Source of the DNA: Hydrogenophaga sp. PAMC20947
GTDB taxonomy: Bacteria; Pseudomonadota; Gammaproteobacteria; Burkholderiales; Burkholderiaceae_C
DNA length: 64,000 nucleotides
Assembly: GCF_004795855.1 (NCBI RefSeq)
Contig: NZ_CP039252.1
Coordinates: forward strand, 1,302,001-1,366,000
Reading direction: 5' to 3'
Position numbers and translations under genes: made by a program. Shown one piece after another: positions 45,501-59,819 of this stretch. The notes under the pieces were generated by a model. That model was not told the DNA's origin, did no database searches, and saw nothing but the letters and a program-made list of their open reading frames with translations. How positions within the stretch are numbered: the first letter of the stretch is position 1; the number at the start of each line of letters is the position of its first letter.

Positions 45501-45991
45501 GCTGTGCCCCGGGCGCAGCTGCGCGCCATCAAGCGGGCCAGCGCTTGGCGGTGGGAGGCGATCAGCACCACCGACGATACCCAGATGCCGCAGGCCATCG
45601 CAAAGAGCTGACCGCCATCGCGAGAGCCAACGGCGTTGAGCACCTCAATCCCCAATGGGGTGAGCAAGTGAAAGAAGATCGCCCCGCTGATCACTCCCAG
45701 CGACAGCAAAGCGCCAAGCGCAACCCCGGACGACCGCTTGCGCAGCAAAGCGATCAACAGAACCACCGAAGCCAGACTTTCGACCGAGCCCACGACATGG
45801 GGGCTGAAGATGCCGTTGCGGGCAAACAGCCCCGGAAACCCCAGGCTCGACCCCCAGGCGTCCAGCGTTCCAAAGATATGCTGGGTTTCTGGTGAATCGG
45901 TGAACTTGAAAAACAGCGACTGGATGAACACGACGGCAATGAACAGCACCAAAATGGTGGTCAAGGCTTTGCGGGGAAACGGATTGTCCAT
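45497..45991 (-). CDS. DoxX-like small membrane protein
   Basis: 164 aa with four hydrophobic segments (LTTILVLFIAVVFIQSLFF, VESLASVVLLIALL, VALGALLSLGVISGAIFFHLL, LFAMACGIWVSSVVLIA). The layout and the FIQSLFFKFT and GSVESLASVVLL patterns fit DoxX/DUF4149-like quinol- or thiol-linked membrane proteins, but I cannot name the exact family. It lies 10 bases behind the YHS gene and overlaps the hydrolase by 4 bases. Function unknown; a redox link to the YHS protein is only a guess. Confidence 0.68.
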   Translation of the reverse strand: MDNPFPRKALTTILVLFIAVVFIQSLFFKFTDSPETQHIFGTLDAWGSSLGFPGLFARNGIFSPHVVGSVESLASVVLLIALLRKRSSGVALGALLSLGVISGAIFFHLLTPLGIEVLNAVGSRDGGQLFAMACGIWVSSVVLIASHRQALARLMARSCARGTA

Positions 45992-46001
45992 GGTGGCCCC
46001 C

Positions 46002-46466
46002 TCACCGCCCCAACACCGAAGGCCAGTTTTTGTCGGCTTTGGCGATGAACCCGGGGATGTCTTTTTCCCAACGCTTCTGCACTTCGGCGTCGTAGTTCAG
46101 GTAAAGCTTGCCGTCAATGATCTTCCAGAACATCGGGTCACCCGAGGCGGTCGACCCTTCGGCCACGGCCCAGGCGCAATAGCCGCCGTATTGAGGCGCG
46201 TAAGCTTGTGGGTTTGCAGCAAAAAGCTCCCTGTGTGCAGCGTTGACAAACCGCCAGTGCACGCCGCTGTAGTCATGGGTGAACTGGGCATCGCCTTTGA
46301 CAGGCTTGTTCATCTCGAAAAACGCCACAGGGTCGTAGCCGCCCAGCGCCGTCTGGCTGAAGAAGCCCGTATAGACCGCCGGCAATGCAGCCCAGGCCAT
46401 AGGGGCCACGAACGCGCTTGCGCCCAGCAACATCCAGGCGGTTCTTCTTCGAATTTCCGGGTTCAT
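46002..46466 (-). CDS. YHS-domain (seleno)protein family member, exported
   Basis: 154 aa with a signal or anchor (WMLLGASAFVAPMAWA, residues 11-26). The YHS region has GGYDPVAFF, HDYSGVHWRFVNAAHRELF and YGGYCAWAVAEG, with a cysteine (C97) where some relatives carry selenocysteine. YHS domains bind metal, and related exported proteins are often beside redox proteins. The AGGAGG ribosome-binding site, 4 bases before ATG 46466, is the strongest in the operon and fixes the start. First gene of the six-gene unit, divergent from the cytochrome c gene by 202 bases. Confidence 0.85.
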   Translation of the reverse strand: MNPEIRRRTAWMLLGASAFVAPMAWAALPAVYTGFFSQTALGGYDPVAFFEMNKPVKGDAQFTHDYSGVHWRFVNAAHRELFAANPQAYAPQYGGYCAWAVAEGSTASGDPMFWKIIDGKLYLNYDAEVQKRWEKDIPGFIAKADKNWPSVLGR

Positions 46467-46590
46467 CACGCCTCCTGCACTGTTTCCACCCAAAGGGGCG
46501 GCACAGAAGTGAGTCGGGTCAGTCGTGGCGTTCTTACAGGATTTCAGAGAAACAAGTCCGGTTTGAGAGCCTTCACGAGGTTTCATGGGC

Positions 46591-46619
46591 TTGTCAGGAG
46601 GTGCGAAAAAAACTAACCT
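46591..46619 (+). promoter_or_regulatory. Sigma-70-like promoter of the cytochrome c gene
   Basis: TTGTCA (46591-46596) and TAACCT (46614-46619) with exactly 17 bases between. -35: 5 of 6. -10: the conserved first T-A and last T match. Predicted start near 46626, about 43 bases before the ATG. Confidence 0.5.
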
Positions 46620-46668
46620 GATACCCCATACCAACGACAGCGCAGCCGCACCAGCCCAGGAGACTCCG

Positions 46669-49183
<2,515 letters not shown>

Positions 49184-49194
49184 TCAAGAACGCC

Positions 49195-49270
49195 GCGGAA
49201 CCGGCTCCGCCGGGCCGCCAGCGTAGCCCCCATGAGGGGGTGACGCGCTTCAAGCGCGGCACAGGGGTGG
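49195..49270 (+). repeat. Dispersed comamonad-type intergenic repeat, copy B
   Basis: GCGGAACCGGCTCCGCCGGG, then CCGCCAGCGTAGCCCCCATG, then AGGGGGTGACGCGCTTCAAG, then CGCGGCACAGGGGTGGG. Same hairpin series as copies A and C. It lies between ligA and zipA. Confidence 0.75.
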
Positions 49271-49287
49271 GCTCAATCTCGCGGGAA

Positions 49288-50529
49288 TCAGCTAAAAAGA
49301 CGTCGCGCCTGCGGCGACCCAGCCGAGAGATCGTGGCTGTCGAGGGCGTCGTACAGGCTCTCCAGATCAGAGCCGATCCGGTCCATGGTGTCGGTGGACA
49401 GCGGCTGGCCCGCATCATCGGTGATAGCCCCGTCCATGGTTTCGGCCAGGGTTTGTGCAACCTGCCGCATGCGCACAAAGGGCTGCTCGCTGCGGGGCAC
49501 ATGGGTGACCTCCAGCGACAAATTGATTTCGCGCAATGCGCTCTGTTCCGGATCTTCGGCCATCGCGGCTTGCGCGTCAAAGCTCAAACTGAGGATGGGG
49601 GCCTGCCCGGCCACGCTGCCAGGCAAAACCATGCGCCCAGGCAATACTCCCGGCACAAATCCAAGCTGGGCCGCATGCTGGGCCACATAACCCGGGCTCC
49701 ATGCCGAGCGGCGAGCGCGCAAGGTGAAGCCCAGCTGTGCATCGTGTCCGCTGGCGAAAGCATCGAGCTCCCTGCCTCGAGCGACTTCGCCGCGCATGTC
49801 TGGAAAATCGGTGCCCGCACCCACGGCATCGGCAAAGGCCTGGGCCTTGCCCACAAACTCGGAAAACTCGATGTCGTTGAGCGCGCCCGCGCGGTTGGCC
49901 AGCTGTACCCCGGCCTGGAGCGTGTGGTAGCGCTGGCCTGCCCTGGGCGACTCCCACTCTCCCGTGATATCGCTCAAGCCCTCAACGGCAAAAGGCTTGC
50001 TGCCCACCCGGCGCGTGCTGGGCAAGGCGGCCATCACCGCATCGCCCGACACCACGTTGTCCAGGTTCAACGGCGTGATGACATCGATCAGGGCATCCAG
50101 ACCTGGCCGCTTCTCGGGAGAAGCAATGACATTGTTGAGCGTCACGGGGACCATGCTCGGGACCCGCGGTGGGCCTGGCACCTGGGGTGAAGTGCTTGTT
50201 GATTCCGATGGCTGAGGCGACCTGGGCGCAGCCTTGCTGATGGTTGGAACCGATGTCGGTGCGTTCTCGGACAAAGGTGTTGGCGCCGTGTCGTCCGCGC
50301 CAAAAGCCTCCCCCAGCACGGGCTCAATGCGTTCGGCTACCTGAGAGCCCGGATCTTCGCTGCGCGGATGGGTGTGGTCAAACCCCGTGGCGTCGGTGCC
50401 AGCATCCGACGGCATCCGCTCTTTGGCCGTGCGGGGCGCGCTTTGGCGGGTGATCCACGCGTTGTAGACGATAACGCCTGCCAGAACGAGTCCGCCGAAA
50501 ATGGCCAGGCTGAGTTGCAATGTGCTCAT
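49288..50529 (-). CDS. zipA: Cell-division protein ZipA homologue
   Basis: 413 aa. The N-terminal membrane helix LSLAIFGGLVLAGVIVYNAW (residues 6-25) is followed by a long Pro/Ser/Thr-rich linker and a C-terminal FtsZ-binding domain (about 270-400: SRTF-like KAQAFADAVGAGTDF, ILSLSFDAQAAMAED, SLEVTHVPRSEQPFVRMRQ). ZipA tethers FtsZ to the membrane at the septum. Identification rests on topology and position in smc-zipA-ligA as much as on sequence, which diverges strongly. It lies 22 bases behind smc. Confidence 0.82.
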   Translation of the reverse strand: MSTLQLSLAIFGGLVLAGVIVYNAWITRQSAPRTAKERMPSDAGTDATGFDHTHPRSEDPGSQVAERIEPVLGEAFGADDTAPTPLSENAPTSVPTISKAAPRSPQPSESTSTSPQVPGPPRVPSMVPVTLNNVIASPEKRPGLDALIDVITPLNLDNVVSGDAVMAALPSTRRVGSKPFAVEGLSDITGEWESPRAGQRYHTLQAGVQLANRAGALNDIEFSEFVGKAQAFADAVGAGTDFPDMRGEVARGRELDAFASGHDAQLGFTLRARRSAWSPGYVAQHAAQLGFVPGVLPGRMVLPGSVAGQAPILSLSFDAQAAMAEDPEQSALREINLSLEVTHVPRSEQPFVRMRQVAQTLAETMDGAITDDAGQPLSTDTMDRIGSDLESLYDALDSHDLSAGSPQARRLFS

Positions 50530-50551
50530 GGGTTTTGAAAGGAATGCGGTT

Positions 50552-53500
50552 TCAAACTGTTTCCATCATGCCAGCTGCAGACTCCATGTCCACCGCCACG
50601 ATTCGAGACACACCCTGCTCTTGCATGGTCACCCCGATCAACTGCTTGGCCATTTCCATGGCGATCTTGTTGTGGCTGATGAAAAGGAACTGGGTGCCTT
50701 GCTGGCTCATCGCGGTCACCAGTTTGGCATAACGCTCCGTGTTGGCGTCGTCAAGCGGGGCGTCCACTTCGTCGAGCAAGCAGAAAGGCGCAGGATTCAG
50801 CTGGAATATGGCAAAAACCAGCGCAATGGCGGTGAGCGCTTTCTCCCCGCCTGACAACAGGTGAATCGTCTGGTTTTTCTTGCCCGGGGGCTGCGCCATG
50901 ACCTGGACGCCAGCATCCAGAATCTCTTCGCCGGTCATCACCAACCGGGCGTTGCCGCCGCCAAACAGCTCCGGGAACATGCGGCCGAAATGGCCGTTGA
51001 CCGTCTCGAACGTGCTGCCCAGCAGCTCACGGGTTTCATTGTCGATTTTCTTGATCGCGTCTTCGAGCGTGGTCATGGCCTCAACCAGATCAGCGGTTTG
51101 CGCATCGAGGAAAGTCTTGCGCTCACGCGAAGCGGTGAGCTCGTCCAGCGCGGCCAGGTTCACGGCGCCCAGCGACTGGATCTCCCGGTGGTACCGGTCA
51201 ATTTCGCCTTGCAAGCCCGTCAGGCGCACATTGCCTTCGGTGATGCTTTGCGCCACCACCGCCAGATCGGCCTGGGCTTCTTCCAGCTGCTGGCTGTATT
51301 GCTCCACACCCAACCGCGCGGCCTGCTCCTTGAGCTGGAAATCGGTGATGCGCTGGCGCAAGGGATCGAGCTCACGCTCCAACTGCAATCGGCGCTCGTC
51401 GCTGGCGCGCAACTTGGCTGTCAGGTCGTCGTACTGGCTGCGCAGTGCACCCAGGTTATTTTCTCGCTCCAGCTTCATGGCCAGGGCATTTTGCAAACCT
51501 GCCTGGGCCGCCGCATCGTTCAACCGGGCAAGCTCTTCGCTGGCGCGCTGCTCTTCGTCGACCAGGGATTTTTCTTGCGAAGCGGCGGTTTCGATGGAGC
51601 GCTGCAGTTCGGCTTGGCGGGCCTGCAGGCTGCGCAGGGCAAAGGTGGCTTCCTGCACGGTGCGCTCCAGCGAGCGCTGCTGCTCACGGGCCTGTGTCAG
51701 GGCTCGCTCGGATTCGATCACTTTGTCATCGAACTGGGCATGGCGCTCCTGGCTCTCGGCCAGTTGCATGTCCAGCTCTTCAAACTTCGCTTCGGCCGTG
51801 ATGCGCCGCTCCTGCAGCACTTCGAGCTGCTGATCCACCTCGGCCAGGTCGGTCGCGATCTGTTCGCTGCGCGCGCGGGTCTGTTCGGCCAGCTGGGTCA
51901 GGCGCAGGGCTTCGACCTGCAGTTCGTGGGCGCGGGTGCGGGTTTCAGCGCCTTCGCGGCGCGCGCTGACCAATCGCTGGGACGCTTCGCTGTAGGCCGC
52001 TTCAGCGCGCACCAAGTCTGTGCGCGCCTGCTCGGCCAACAGCACCTGGACCTTGAACTGCTTGTCGAGGTTCTCGATTTCCTGGGCCCGCGCCAGCATG
52101 CCCGCCTGCTCGCTGTCTGGCGCGTAAAAGCTCACGCTGTGCGCCGAGACCGCATGGCCGCTGGGCACATAAATGACCTCGCCCGCTTGTAGCTGCCCGC
52201 GCTGGGCCATGGCCTCCTCCAGGCTGGCCGCGCTGAGGCAACCCTGCAGCCAGTCGGTCATCAAAGCGGTCTGACCCGCATCATTGAGTTTGAGCCAGTC
52301 GGCCAGCGGTTTGAGGCCCGATGTGCTGGCCACCGCGGGCAGGCCGGCCCCCGGCGGATGGTAGAAAGCGAGTTTCGCAGGCGGCGCGTCGTTGCCAAAG
52401 GCGCGCACCATCTCGAGCCGGGAAACCTCCAGGGCGCCAAGGCGCTCGCGCAAAGCGGCTTCCAGGGCGTTTTCCCAGCCCGGTTCCACGTGGATGCGGC
52501 TCCACAAGCCTTGCAAACCGTCCAGCCCATGTTTGGCCAGCCAGGGGGCCAGCTTGCCGTCGGTCTTGACCTTCTCTTGCAAGGCCTTCAAGGCCTCCAT
52601 CCGGGCGGACAATTCAGATCGTTTGCCCGACTCCTGGTTCACGGCTTGTTGCGCGCCGCGCCGCTGTTCATCCAGCTCGGGCACGCTGTCCTGCAATTCA
52701 GACAACACCGCGTCGGCCACGTCGGCCATTTCCTGCGCCGACACCAGCGCAGCCTGAGCGCTCTGGACGCGGGCCTCATCGGGCGTGGCCAGTGCGTTGC
52801 GATCGGTGCTCAGACGCTCATGGCGCTGCTGGAGCTGGCGGCTTTGTTCTTCAATGTTGCGCTGTTCCGAAGCCAGCACCTGGATCTGCTGCTGCACCTG
52901 GCCCACGCTGTTGCGTTGTTCGTTGGCGGCACTCTGCGCCTTTCTCAAGGCATCTTCCAGGTTTGGCAAGGCTTCACCCTGCTCTTCCCCCTGGGCCGCA
53001 AGCACCACCGATTTTTCTTCGGCTTCCATCATGGTCTCGGCGATCTGCTCGATCTCCACGGCCGCATCCTGGCTGCGCGTGCTCCAGGAGCCAATTTGCT
53101 CCTTGAGCTGCGCCAGGCGCTGCTCGACACGGGTACGCCCCTCCACCACAAAGCGGATCTCGGCCTCCAGCTTGCCCACTTCGGCGCTGGCCTCGTAGAG
53201 CTTGCCCTGGGCCTGGTTCACCTGGTCACCGGCGGCGTAATGGGCCTGTCGAATAGTTTCCAAGTCTGACTCGACCCGACGCAAGTCTGCGGTGCGGGCT
53301 TCCAGATCGGTCAGGGCCTGCGCTGCATTCTGTTTGATCTGGGTCTGATCGGTGTCCGCCTCTGAGCGCTTTAGAAACCACAGCTGGTGTTGTTTGAGTG
53401 TGGCGCTCGATTGCAGGTGGTTGTAGCGCGCGGCTACCTCGGCCTGCTTCTCGAGCTTTTCAAGATTGGCGTTGAGCTCTCGCAGGATGTCTTCTACCCG

Positions 53501-54076
53501 CGTGAGGTTTTCGCGGGTGTCGGACAGCCGGTTGGCTGTTTCCCTGCGGCGTTCCTTGTATTTGGAGACACCGGCAGCCTCTTCCAGAAACAGCCGCAGT
53601 TCTTCGGGCTTGCTCTCGATGATGCGGCTGATCGTGCCTTGCCCAATGATGGCGTAGGCCCGGGGGCCCAAGCCCGTGCCCAGAAACACGTCCTGAACAT
53701 CGCGGCGGCGCACCGGCTGGTTGTTGATGTAATAGCTGCTGTTGCCGTCTCGTGTCAGAACACGTTTCACCGCAATTTCAGTGAACTGCCCCCATTGCCC
53801 CCCGGCGCGATGGTCGCTGTTGTCAAACACCAGCTCCACGCTGGCGCGGCTGGCCGGCTTTCGGTGGTTGGTGCCGCTGAAGATGACGTCCTGCATGGAC
53901 TCGCCGCGCAATTCCGAGGCTTTTGACTCGCCCAGCACCCAGCGCACCGCGTCCATGATGTTGGATTTGCCGCAACCATTGGGTCCGACCACGCCCACCA
54001 GCTGCCCAGGCAACAAGAAGTTGGTGGGTTCAGCGAAAGACTTGAAGCCGGATAACTTGATCGAATTGAGGCGCAC
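50552..54076 (-). CDS. smc: Chromosome segregation ATPase SMC
   Basis: 1174 aa. Head-coil-hinge-coil-head layout. Walker A GPNGCGKSN near residue 32, two coiled-coil arms rich in E/Q/A/R, hinge around 510-670 (GLQGLWSRIHVEPGWE region), the ABC signature LSGGEKALTAIAL and Walker B FCLLDEVDAPLDDAN near the C-terminus. It condenses and organises the chromosome with ScpA/ScpB. The start is GTG at 54076, preceded by GGGAAGCGGC. Head of the smc-zipA-ligA unit. The family is clear. Confidence 0.97.
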   Translation of the reverse strand: MRLNSIKLSGFKSFAEPTNFLLPGQLVGVVGPNGCGKSNIMDAVRWVLGESKASELRGESMQDVIFSGTNHRKPASRASVELVFDNSDHRAGGQWGQFTEIAVKRVLTRDGNSSYYINNQPVRRRDVQDVFLGTGLGPRAYAIIGQGTISRIIESKPEELRLFLEEAAGVSKYKERRRETANRLSDTRENLTRVEDILRELNANLEKLEKQAEVAARYNHLQSSATLKQHQLWFLKRSEADTDQTQIKQNAAQALTDLEARTADLRRVESDLETIRQAHYAAGDQVNQAQGKLYEASAEVGKLEAEIRFVVEGRTRVEQRLAQLKEQIGSWSTRSQDAAVEIEQIAETMMEAEEKSVVLAAQGEEQGEALPNLEDALRKAQSAANEQRNSVGQVQQQIQVLASEQRNIEEQSRQLQQRHERLSTDRNALATPDEARVQSAQAALVSAQEMADVADAVLSELQDSVPELDEQRRGAQQAVNQESGKRSELSARMEALKALQEKVKTDGKLAPWLAKHGLDGLQGLWSRIHVEPGWENALEAALRERLGALEVSRLEMVRAFGNDAPPAKLAFYHPPGAGLPAVASTSGLKPLADWLKLNDAGQTALMTDWLQGCLSAASLEEAMAQRGQLQAGEVIYVPSGHAVSAHSVSFYAPDSEQAGMLARAQEIENLDKQFKVQVLLAEQARTDLVRAEAAYSEASQRLVSARREGAETRTRAHELQVEALRLTQLAEQTRARSEQIATDLAEVDQQLEVLQERRITAEAKFEELDMQLAESQERHAQFDDKVIESERALTQAREQQRSLERTVQEATFALRSLQARQAELQRSIETAASQEKSLVDEEQRASEELARLNDAAAQAGLQNALAMKLERENNLGALRSQYDDLTAKLRASDERRLQLERELDPLRQRITDFQLKEQAARLGVEQYSQQLEEAQADLAVVAQSITEGNVRLTGLQGEIDRYHREIQSLGAVNLAALDELTASRERKTFLDAQTADLVEAMTTLEDAIKKIDNETRELLGSTFETVNGHFGRMFPELFGGGNARLVMTGEEILDAGVQVMAQPPGKKNQTIHLLSGGEKALTAIALVFAIFQLNPAPFCLLDEVDAPLDDANTERYAKLVTAMSQQGTQFLFISHNKIAMEMAKQLIGVTMQEQGVSRIVAVDMESAAGMMETV

Positions 54077-54441
54077 GCCGCTTCCCGCTGACTATCAAAA
54101 TTGCACACAACCGACCTACACAGGCGGCGAATGGATGATACCTTGGGTCGATCAAGGACTCCCCTTTGGGCACCAGTGCCGATGCCCACCCGCTCAAGGC
54201 ACGGCCGCTTCTTGACGCAAGCCCAGATCTCCATGGCTTACCGGTCGGACCGGCATGGTGCGAATCACACCCCACTTCCCCTGCCGCTGGCACCCTTTTT
54301 TGAACCGACTATCAGGCGCTACTCCTGTTCGAGTCAGTCAGCCTTCAGCATCAAACGTTTTCTTACAAACGCTTGACTGCTGGTCTGTCAAAAGACGCTG
54401 CAATCGTTCGCAGTAAGCAGCTTTTAGCAGGAATACACACC
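54077..54441. other. 365-base intergenic region between smc and the MHYT gene
   Basis: Divergent region. It contains a 13-base palindrome CCGGTC-G-GACCGG at 54241-54253 and an AGCAGGA ribosome-binding site for the MHYT gene. No gene, tRNA or clear promoter is supported. Confidence 0.6.
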
Positions 54442-55212
54442 ATGAACTCAGCGGTCATTTCAAGTTTCGACACCAGCATGGTGTTACTTTCGATTGCATT
54501 TTCCATCGTGGGCTCATTCGTGGCCCTCACTGCCGCAGGCCGGATCAACCAGACCGATGGATCCTTGAACCGGGGCAACATCGTCTCAGCCGGCCTTGCA
54601 CTTGGCGGTGTGGGTGTCTGGTCCATGCACTTCGTGGGCATGCAGGCCCTGACGATGGATGTGGGCAGCAGCTATTCACTGGTGGAGACCGTGGTGTCTT
54701 TGGTCGCGGCCGTCGTGGGCGCCTCTCTGGCTTTCGCCTATGCCGCCAAGGCGCCCAAGCAGCTGTCGCGCATCATGCTGGCGGGATTCCTGCTGGGCCT
54801 GGGCGTGGTGGTCATGCACTACCTGGGTATGTACGGTCTGAAGATCAATGGCTACATCCAGTGGGATTACGTTTACGTCGCTGCCTCCGTCGCCATCGCG
54901 GTGGTGGCGGCCACTGCCGCACTCTGGCTGGCGTTCAACAGCAACAGCCTCGCCAAACGCGCGGGCGCAGCCGTTGTCATGGGTGCAGCGGTGTGCTCCA
55001 TGCATTACATCGGCATGGCCGCAGCCGACTTCATTTGCACCACGGAATCCCGCGATGCCATTCCTCAGGGCTGGGGCTACATCAGCCGCTTCACGCTGCC
55101 GTCCCTGGTGATCGTGATCACCTTGCTCATGATCACCATGATCTCTCTGGATCAGTTTTACCAGTACACAGCGACCAAATTCGGCGCTCGCAAGCGATCC
55201 TCGGCCCTGTGA
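54442..55212 (+). CDS. MHYT-domain membrane sensor without output domain
   Basis: 256 aa. Three MHYT units are recognisable: SMHFVGM, VMHYLGM and SMHYIGM, each at the end of a hydrophobic helix, among about seven helices in all. The motif is proposed to bind copper and to sense O2, CO or NO. MHYT proteins usually continue into GGDEF, EAL or kinase domains; here the protein ends with a short basic tail (FGARKRSSAL). It must therefore signal through a partner or have another role. The ATG at 54442 is chosen by the AGGA ribosome-binding site; the region before it is hydrophilic. Confidence 0.88.
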   Translation: MNSAVISSFDTSMVLLSIAFSIVGSFVALTAAGRINQTDGSLNRGNIVSAGLALGGVGVWSMHFVGMQALTMDVGSSYSLVETVVSLVAAVVGASLAFAYAAKAPKQLSRIMLAGFLLGLGVVVMHYLGMYGLKINGYIQWDYVYVAASVAIAVVAATAALWLAFNSNSLAKRAGAAVVMGAAVCSMHYIGMAAADFICTTESRDAIPQGWGYISRFTLPSLVIVITLLMITMISLDQFYQYTATKFGARKRSSAL

Positions 55213-55239
55213 AAAGACTCCGCGCGTTGTAGAGCAACT

Positions 55240-55279
55240 CCCCCAGGCATGGCCCCCTTCACATCGGGCATGTTGGGGG
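55240..55279. promoter_or_regulatory. Hairpin upstream of dapC
   Basis: CCCCCA-GG-CATG pairs with CATG-T-TGGGGG in a long-loop stem that ends 16 bases before the dapC ATG. It could end the MHYT message or bear on dapC transcription. No T-run. Confidence 0.4.
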
Positions 55280-55282
55280 GCC

Positions 55283-55288
55283 GATAAT
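55283..55288 (+). promoter_or_regulatory. -10 box immediately before dapC (leaderless start)
   Basis: GATAAT ends 7 bases before the dapC ATG. A TTCACA at 55258-55263 lies 19 bases upstream and could be a loosely spaced -35. No Shine-Dalgarno sequence between. Confidence 0.45.
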
Positions 55289-55295
55289 TGCGGCG

Positions 55296-56516
55296 ATGAA
55301 TCCGAAACTCGCCCTCCTGCAACCCTATCCTTTTGAGCGCTTGCGCCAGCTGTTTGCCGGCGTGACGCCCTCCCCGGCCTACCCGCCCATCAGCCTGGGC
55401 ATCGGTGAGCCAAAGCATCCGACGCCAGCTTTCCTCAAGCAAGCCCTCTCGGCCGCGCTTGACACAGGGCTGGCCGCCTACCCAGCCACAGGCGGTCTGC
55501 CAGTCCTTCGCGAGGCTTGCGCGGGCTGGATGCACCGGCGCTATGGCGTCACCCTCGATGCGGCTACGCAAATCCTTCCGGTGAACGGCTCTCGCGAGGC
55601 GTTGTTTTCGTTTGCCCAGACCGTGATCGATCCGACCTTGGCGGACGCCATGGTGGTTTGCCCGAATCCGTTCTATCAAATCTACGAGGGCGCTGCCCTG
55701 CTGGGCGGTGCCCAGCCCCACTACGTCGCCAGCGACCCCACGCGCAATTTCGCCCCCGACTGGGACAGCGTGCCCGATGCCGTCTGGGCTCGAACCCAGC
55801 TTTTGTTTGTGTGTTCACCGGGCAACCCCACCGGCGCTGTGATGCCCCTGGACGAATGGCGAAAACTGTTTGAATTGAGCGATCGCCATGGGTTTGTGAT
55901 TGCTTCTGACGAGTGCTACAGCGAAATCTACTTCCGCGATGAGCCCCCTCTGAGTGGACTGGAAGCGGCCTGGAGCCTCGGCCGAAAAGATTTCAAGAAC
56001 CTGGTGGCCTTCACCAGCTTGTCCAAGCGCAGCAACGTACCGGGCTTGCGCAGCGGGTTTGTGGCAGGCGATGCGGCTTGGATCAAGCCGTTTTTGCTTT
56101 ACCGCACCTACCACGGTGGCGCCATGAGCCCGGCCGTGCAGGTCGCCAGTGCCGCCGCCTGGCGCGATGAAGACCATGTCATCGAAAACCGGCGCATGTA
56201 CCGGGAAAAATTCGCCCAGGTAACGCCCGTCCTGGCCAATGTCATGGATGTGGCCCTGCCGGACGCCGCCTTTTACCTCTGGGCGGGCGTGCCGCAGGGG
56301 TTCGCCGAGCGAGGCAATAGCCTGAGCGCCGACGAAGCCTTCGCCCAGGAACTCCTGACTCAATACAATGTGACGGTTCTCCCCGGAAGCTACCTGGCAC
56401 GAACGGTCGATGGCTTCAACCCCGGAGCCGGTCGTGTTCGCATGGCGCTGGTGGCCGAAACGGCCGAGTGCCTGGAAGCGGCTGAGCGCATCGCGCGATT
56501 CTGCCGGTCTGCCTAG
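55296..56516 (+). CDS. dapC: Succinyldiaminopimelate transaminase
   Basis: 406 aa fold-type I aminotransferase. It converts N-succinyl-2-amino-6-oxopimelate to N-succinyl-LL-diaminopimelate with glutamate as donor. The PLP lysine is K244 in [11 protein letters not shown], with CSPGNPTG (173-180) and SDECYSE (204-210) in the expected positions. The N-terminus [18 protein letters not shown] is the DapC type. First gene of dapC-dapD-pilU-dapE. It has its own -10 box 7 bases before the start. Confidence 0.95.
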   Translation: MNPKLALLQPYPFERLRQLFAGVTPSPAYPPISLGIGEPKHPTPAFLKQALSAALDTGLAAYPATGGLPVLREACAGWMHRRYGVTLDAATQILPVNGSREALFSFAQTVIDPTLADAMVVCPNPFYQIYEGAALLGGAQPHYVASDPTRNFAPDWDSVPDAVWARTQLLFVCSPGNPTGAVMPLDEWRKLFELSDRHGFVIASDECYSEIYFRDEPPLSGLEAAWSLGRKDFKNLVAFTSLSKRSNVPGLRSGFVAGDAAWIKPFLLYRTYHGGAMSPAVQVASAAAWRDEDHVIENRRMYREKFAQVTPVLANVMDVALPDAAFYLWAGVPQGFAERGNSLSADEAFAQELLTQYNVTVLPGSYLARTVDGFNPGAGRVRMALVAETAECLEAAERIARFCRSA

Positions 56517-56574
56517 GGCCTGGCCCGATTCCGGCGCAGCTTCTGTTCTCCCTATTCAACGCAAGACTTTCACC

Positions 56575-57399
56575 ATGACCCAACAATTGCAAACCTTGAT
56601 TGACACCGCCTGGGACAACCGCGCCGAATTGTCCCCCGCTTCAGCGCCCAAAGAGGTGATGGACGCTGTGGAACACGTCATTGCCGAACTCGATGCAGGC
56701 AAGTTGCGCGTGGCTACCCGTGAAAGCGTGGGCCAGTGGACGGTTCACCAGTGGATCAAGAAGGCCGTGTTGCTGTCTTTCCGTCTGAAAGACAATGTGG
56801 TCATGAAGAGCGGCGACCTGGCCTTCTTCGACAAAGTGCCGACCAAGTTCGCCAACCTGTCTGAGGCCGAAATGAAAGCCACCGGTGTGCGCGTGGTCCC
56901 GCCTGCCGTGGCACGCCGGGGCAGCTTCATCGCCAAAGGAGCGATCCTCATGCCCAGCTACGTGAATATCGGCGCCTATGTGGACGAAGGCACCATGGTG
57001 GACACTTGGGCCACGGTGGGTTCTTGCGCCCAGATCGGCAAAAATGTGCACCTTTCGGGCGGCGTGGGCATCGGTGGCGTTCTGGAGCCACTTCAGGCCG
57101 GCCCCACCATCATTGAAGACAACTGTTTCATCGGTGCGCGCTCGGAAGTAGTCGAAGGCGTGGTGATTGAAGAAAACTCGGTCATTTCCATGGGTGTCTA
57201 TATCGGGCAGAGCACCCCCATCTATGATCGTGAAGCCGACACGGTGAGCTACGGGCGCGTGCCGGCCGGCTCGGTGGTGATCAGCGGCAGCCTGCCCAAG
57301 CCCGGCGGAAAATACAGCACTTACGCGGCCATCATCATGAAAAAGGTCGATGCCCAGACCCGCTCCAAGACGAGCCTGAACGATCTTCTGCGCGACTGA
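56575..57399 (+). CDS. dapD: Tetrahydrodipicolinate N-succinyltransferase
   Basis: 274 aa trimeric left-handed beta-helix enzyme. It transfers succinyl from succinyl-CoA to tetrahydrodipicolinate. Hexapeptide repeats run through [40 protein letters not shown] and [20 protein letters not shown]. The N-terminal helical domain begins [13 protein letters not shown]. The start at 56575 is clear from the family. The gap to dapC is 58 bases. Confidence 0.97.
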   Translation: MTQQLQTLIDTAWDNRAELSPASAPKEVMDAVEHVIAELDAGKLRVATRESVGQWTVHQWIKKAVLLSFRLKDNVVMKSGDLAFFDKVPTKFANLSEAEMKATGVRVVPPAVARRGSFIAKGAILMPSYVNIGAYVDEGTMVDTWATVGSCAQIGKNVHLSGGVGIGGVLEPLQAGPTIIEDNCFIGARSEVVEGVVIEENSVISMGVYIGQSTPIYDREADTVSYGRVPAGSVVISGSLPKPGGKYSTYAAIIMKKVDAQTRSKTSLNDLLRD

Positions 57400-57413
57400 A
57401 ATTTCTGGCCCGA

Positions 57414-57431
57414 GCTGGGCAAAAGCCCAGC
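57414..57431 (+). promoter_or_regulatory. Hairpin between dapD and pilU-like gene
   Basis: GCTGGGC (57414-57420) and GCCCAGC (57425-57431) with loop AAAA: a perfect 7-bp stem and no U-run. It could protect or separate the message within the operon and set the relative level of the pilus ATPase. Confidence 0.5.
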
Positions 57432-57482
57432 CGGCTGCGTGGCAACTGGCCTGTGATTCGGCCCATTTTGAAGAGGGATGGC

Positions 57483-59815
<2,333 letters not shown>

Positions 59816-59819
59816 CCAC

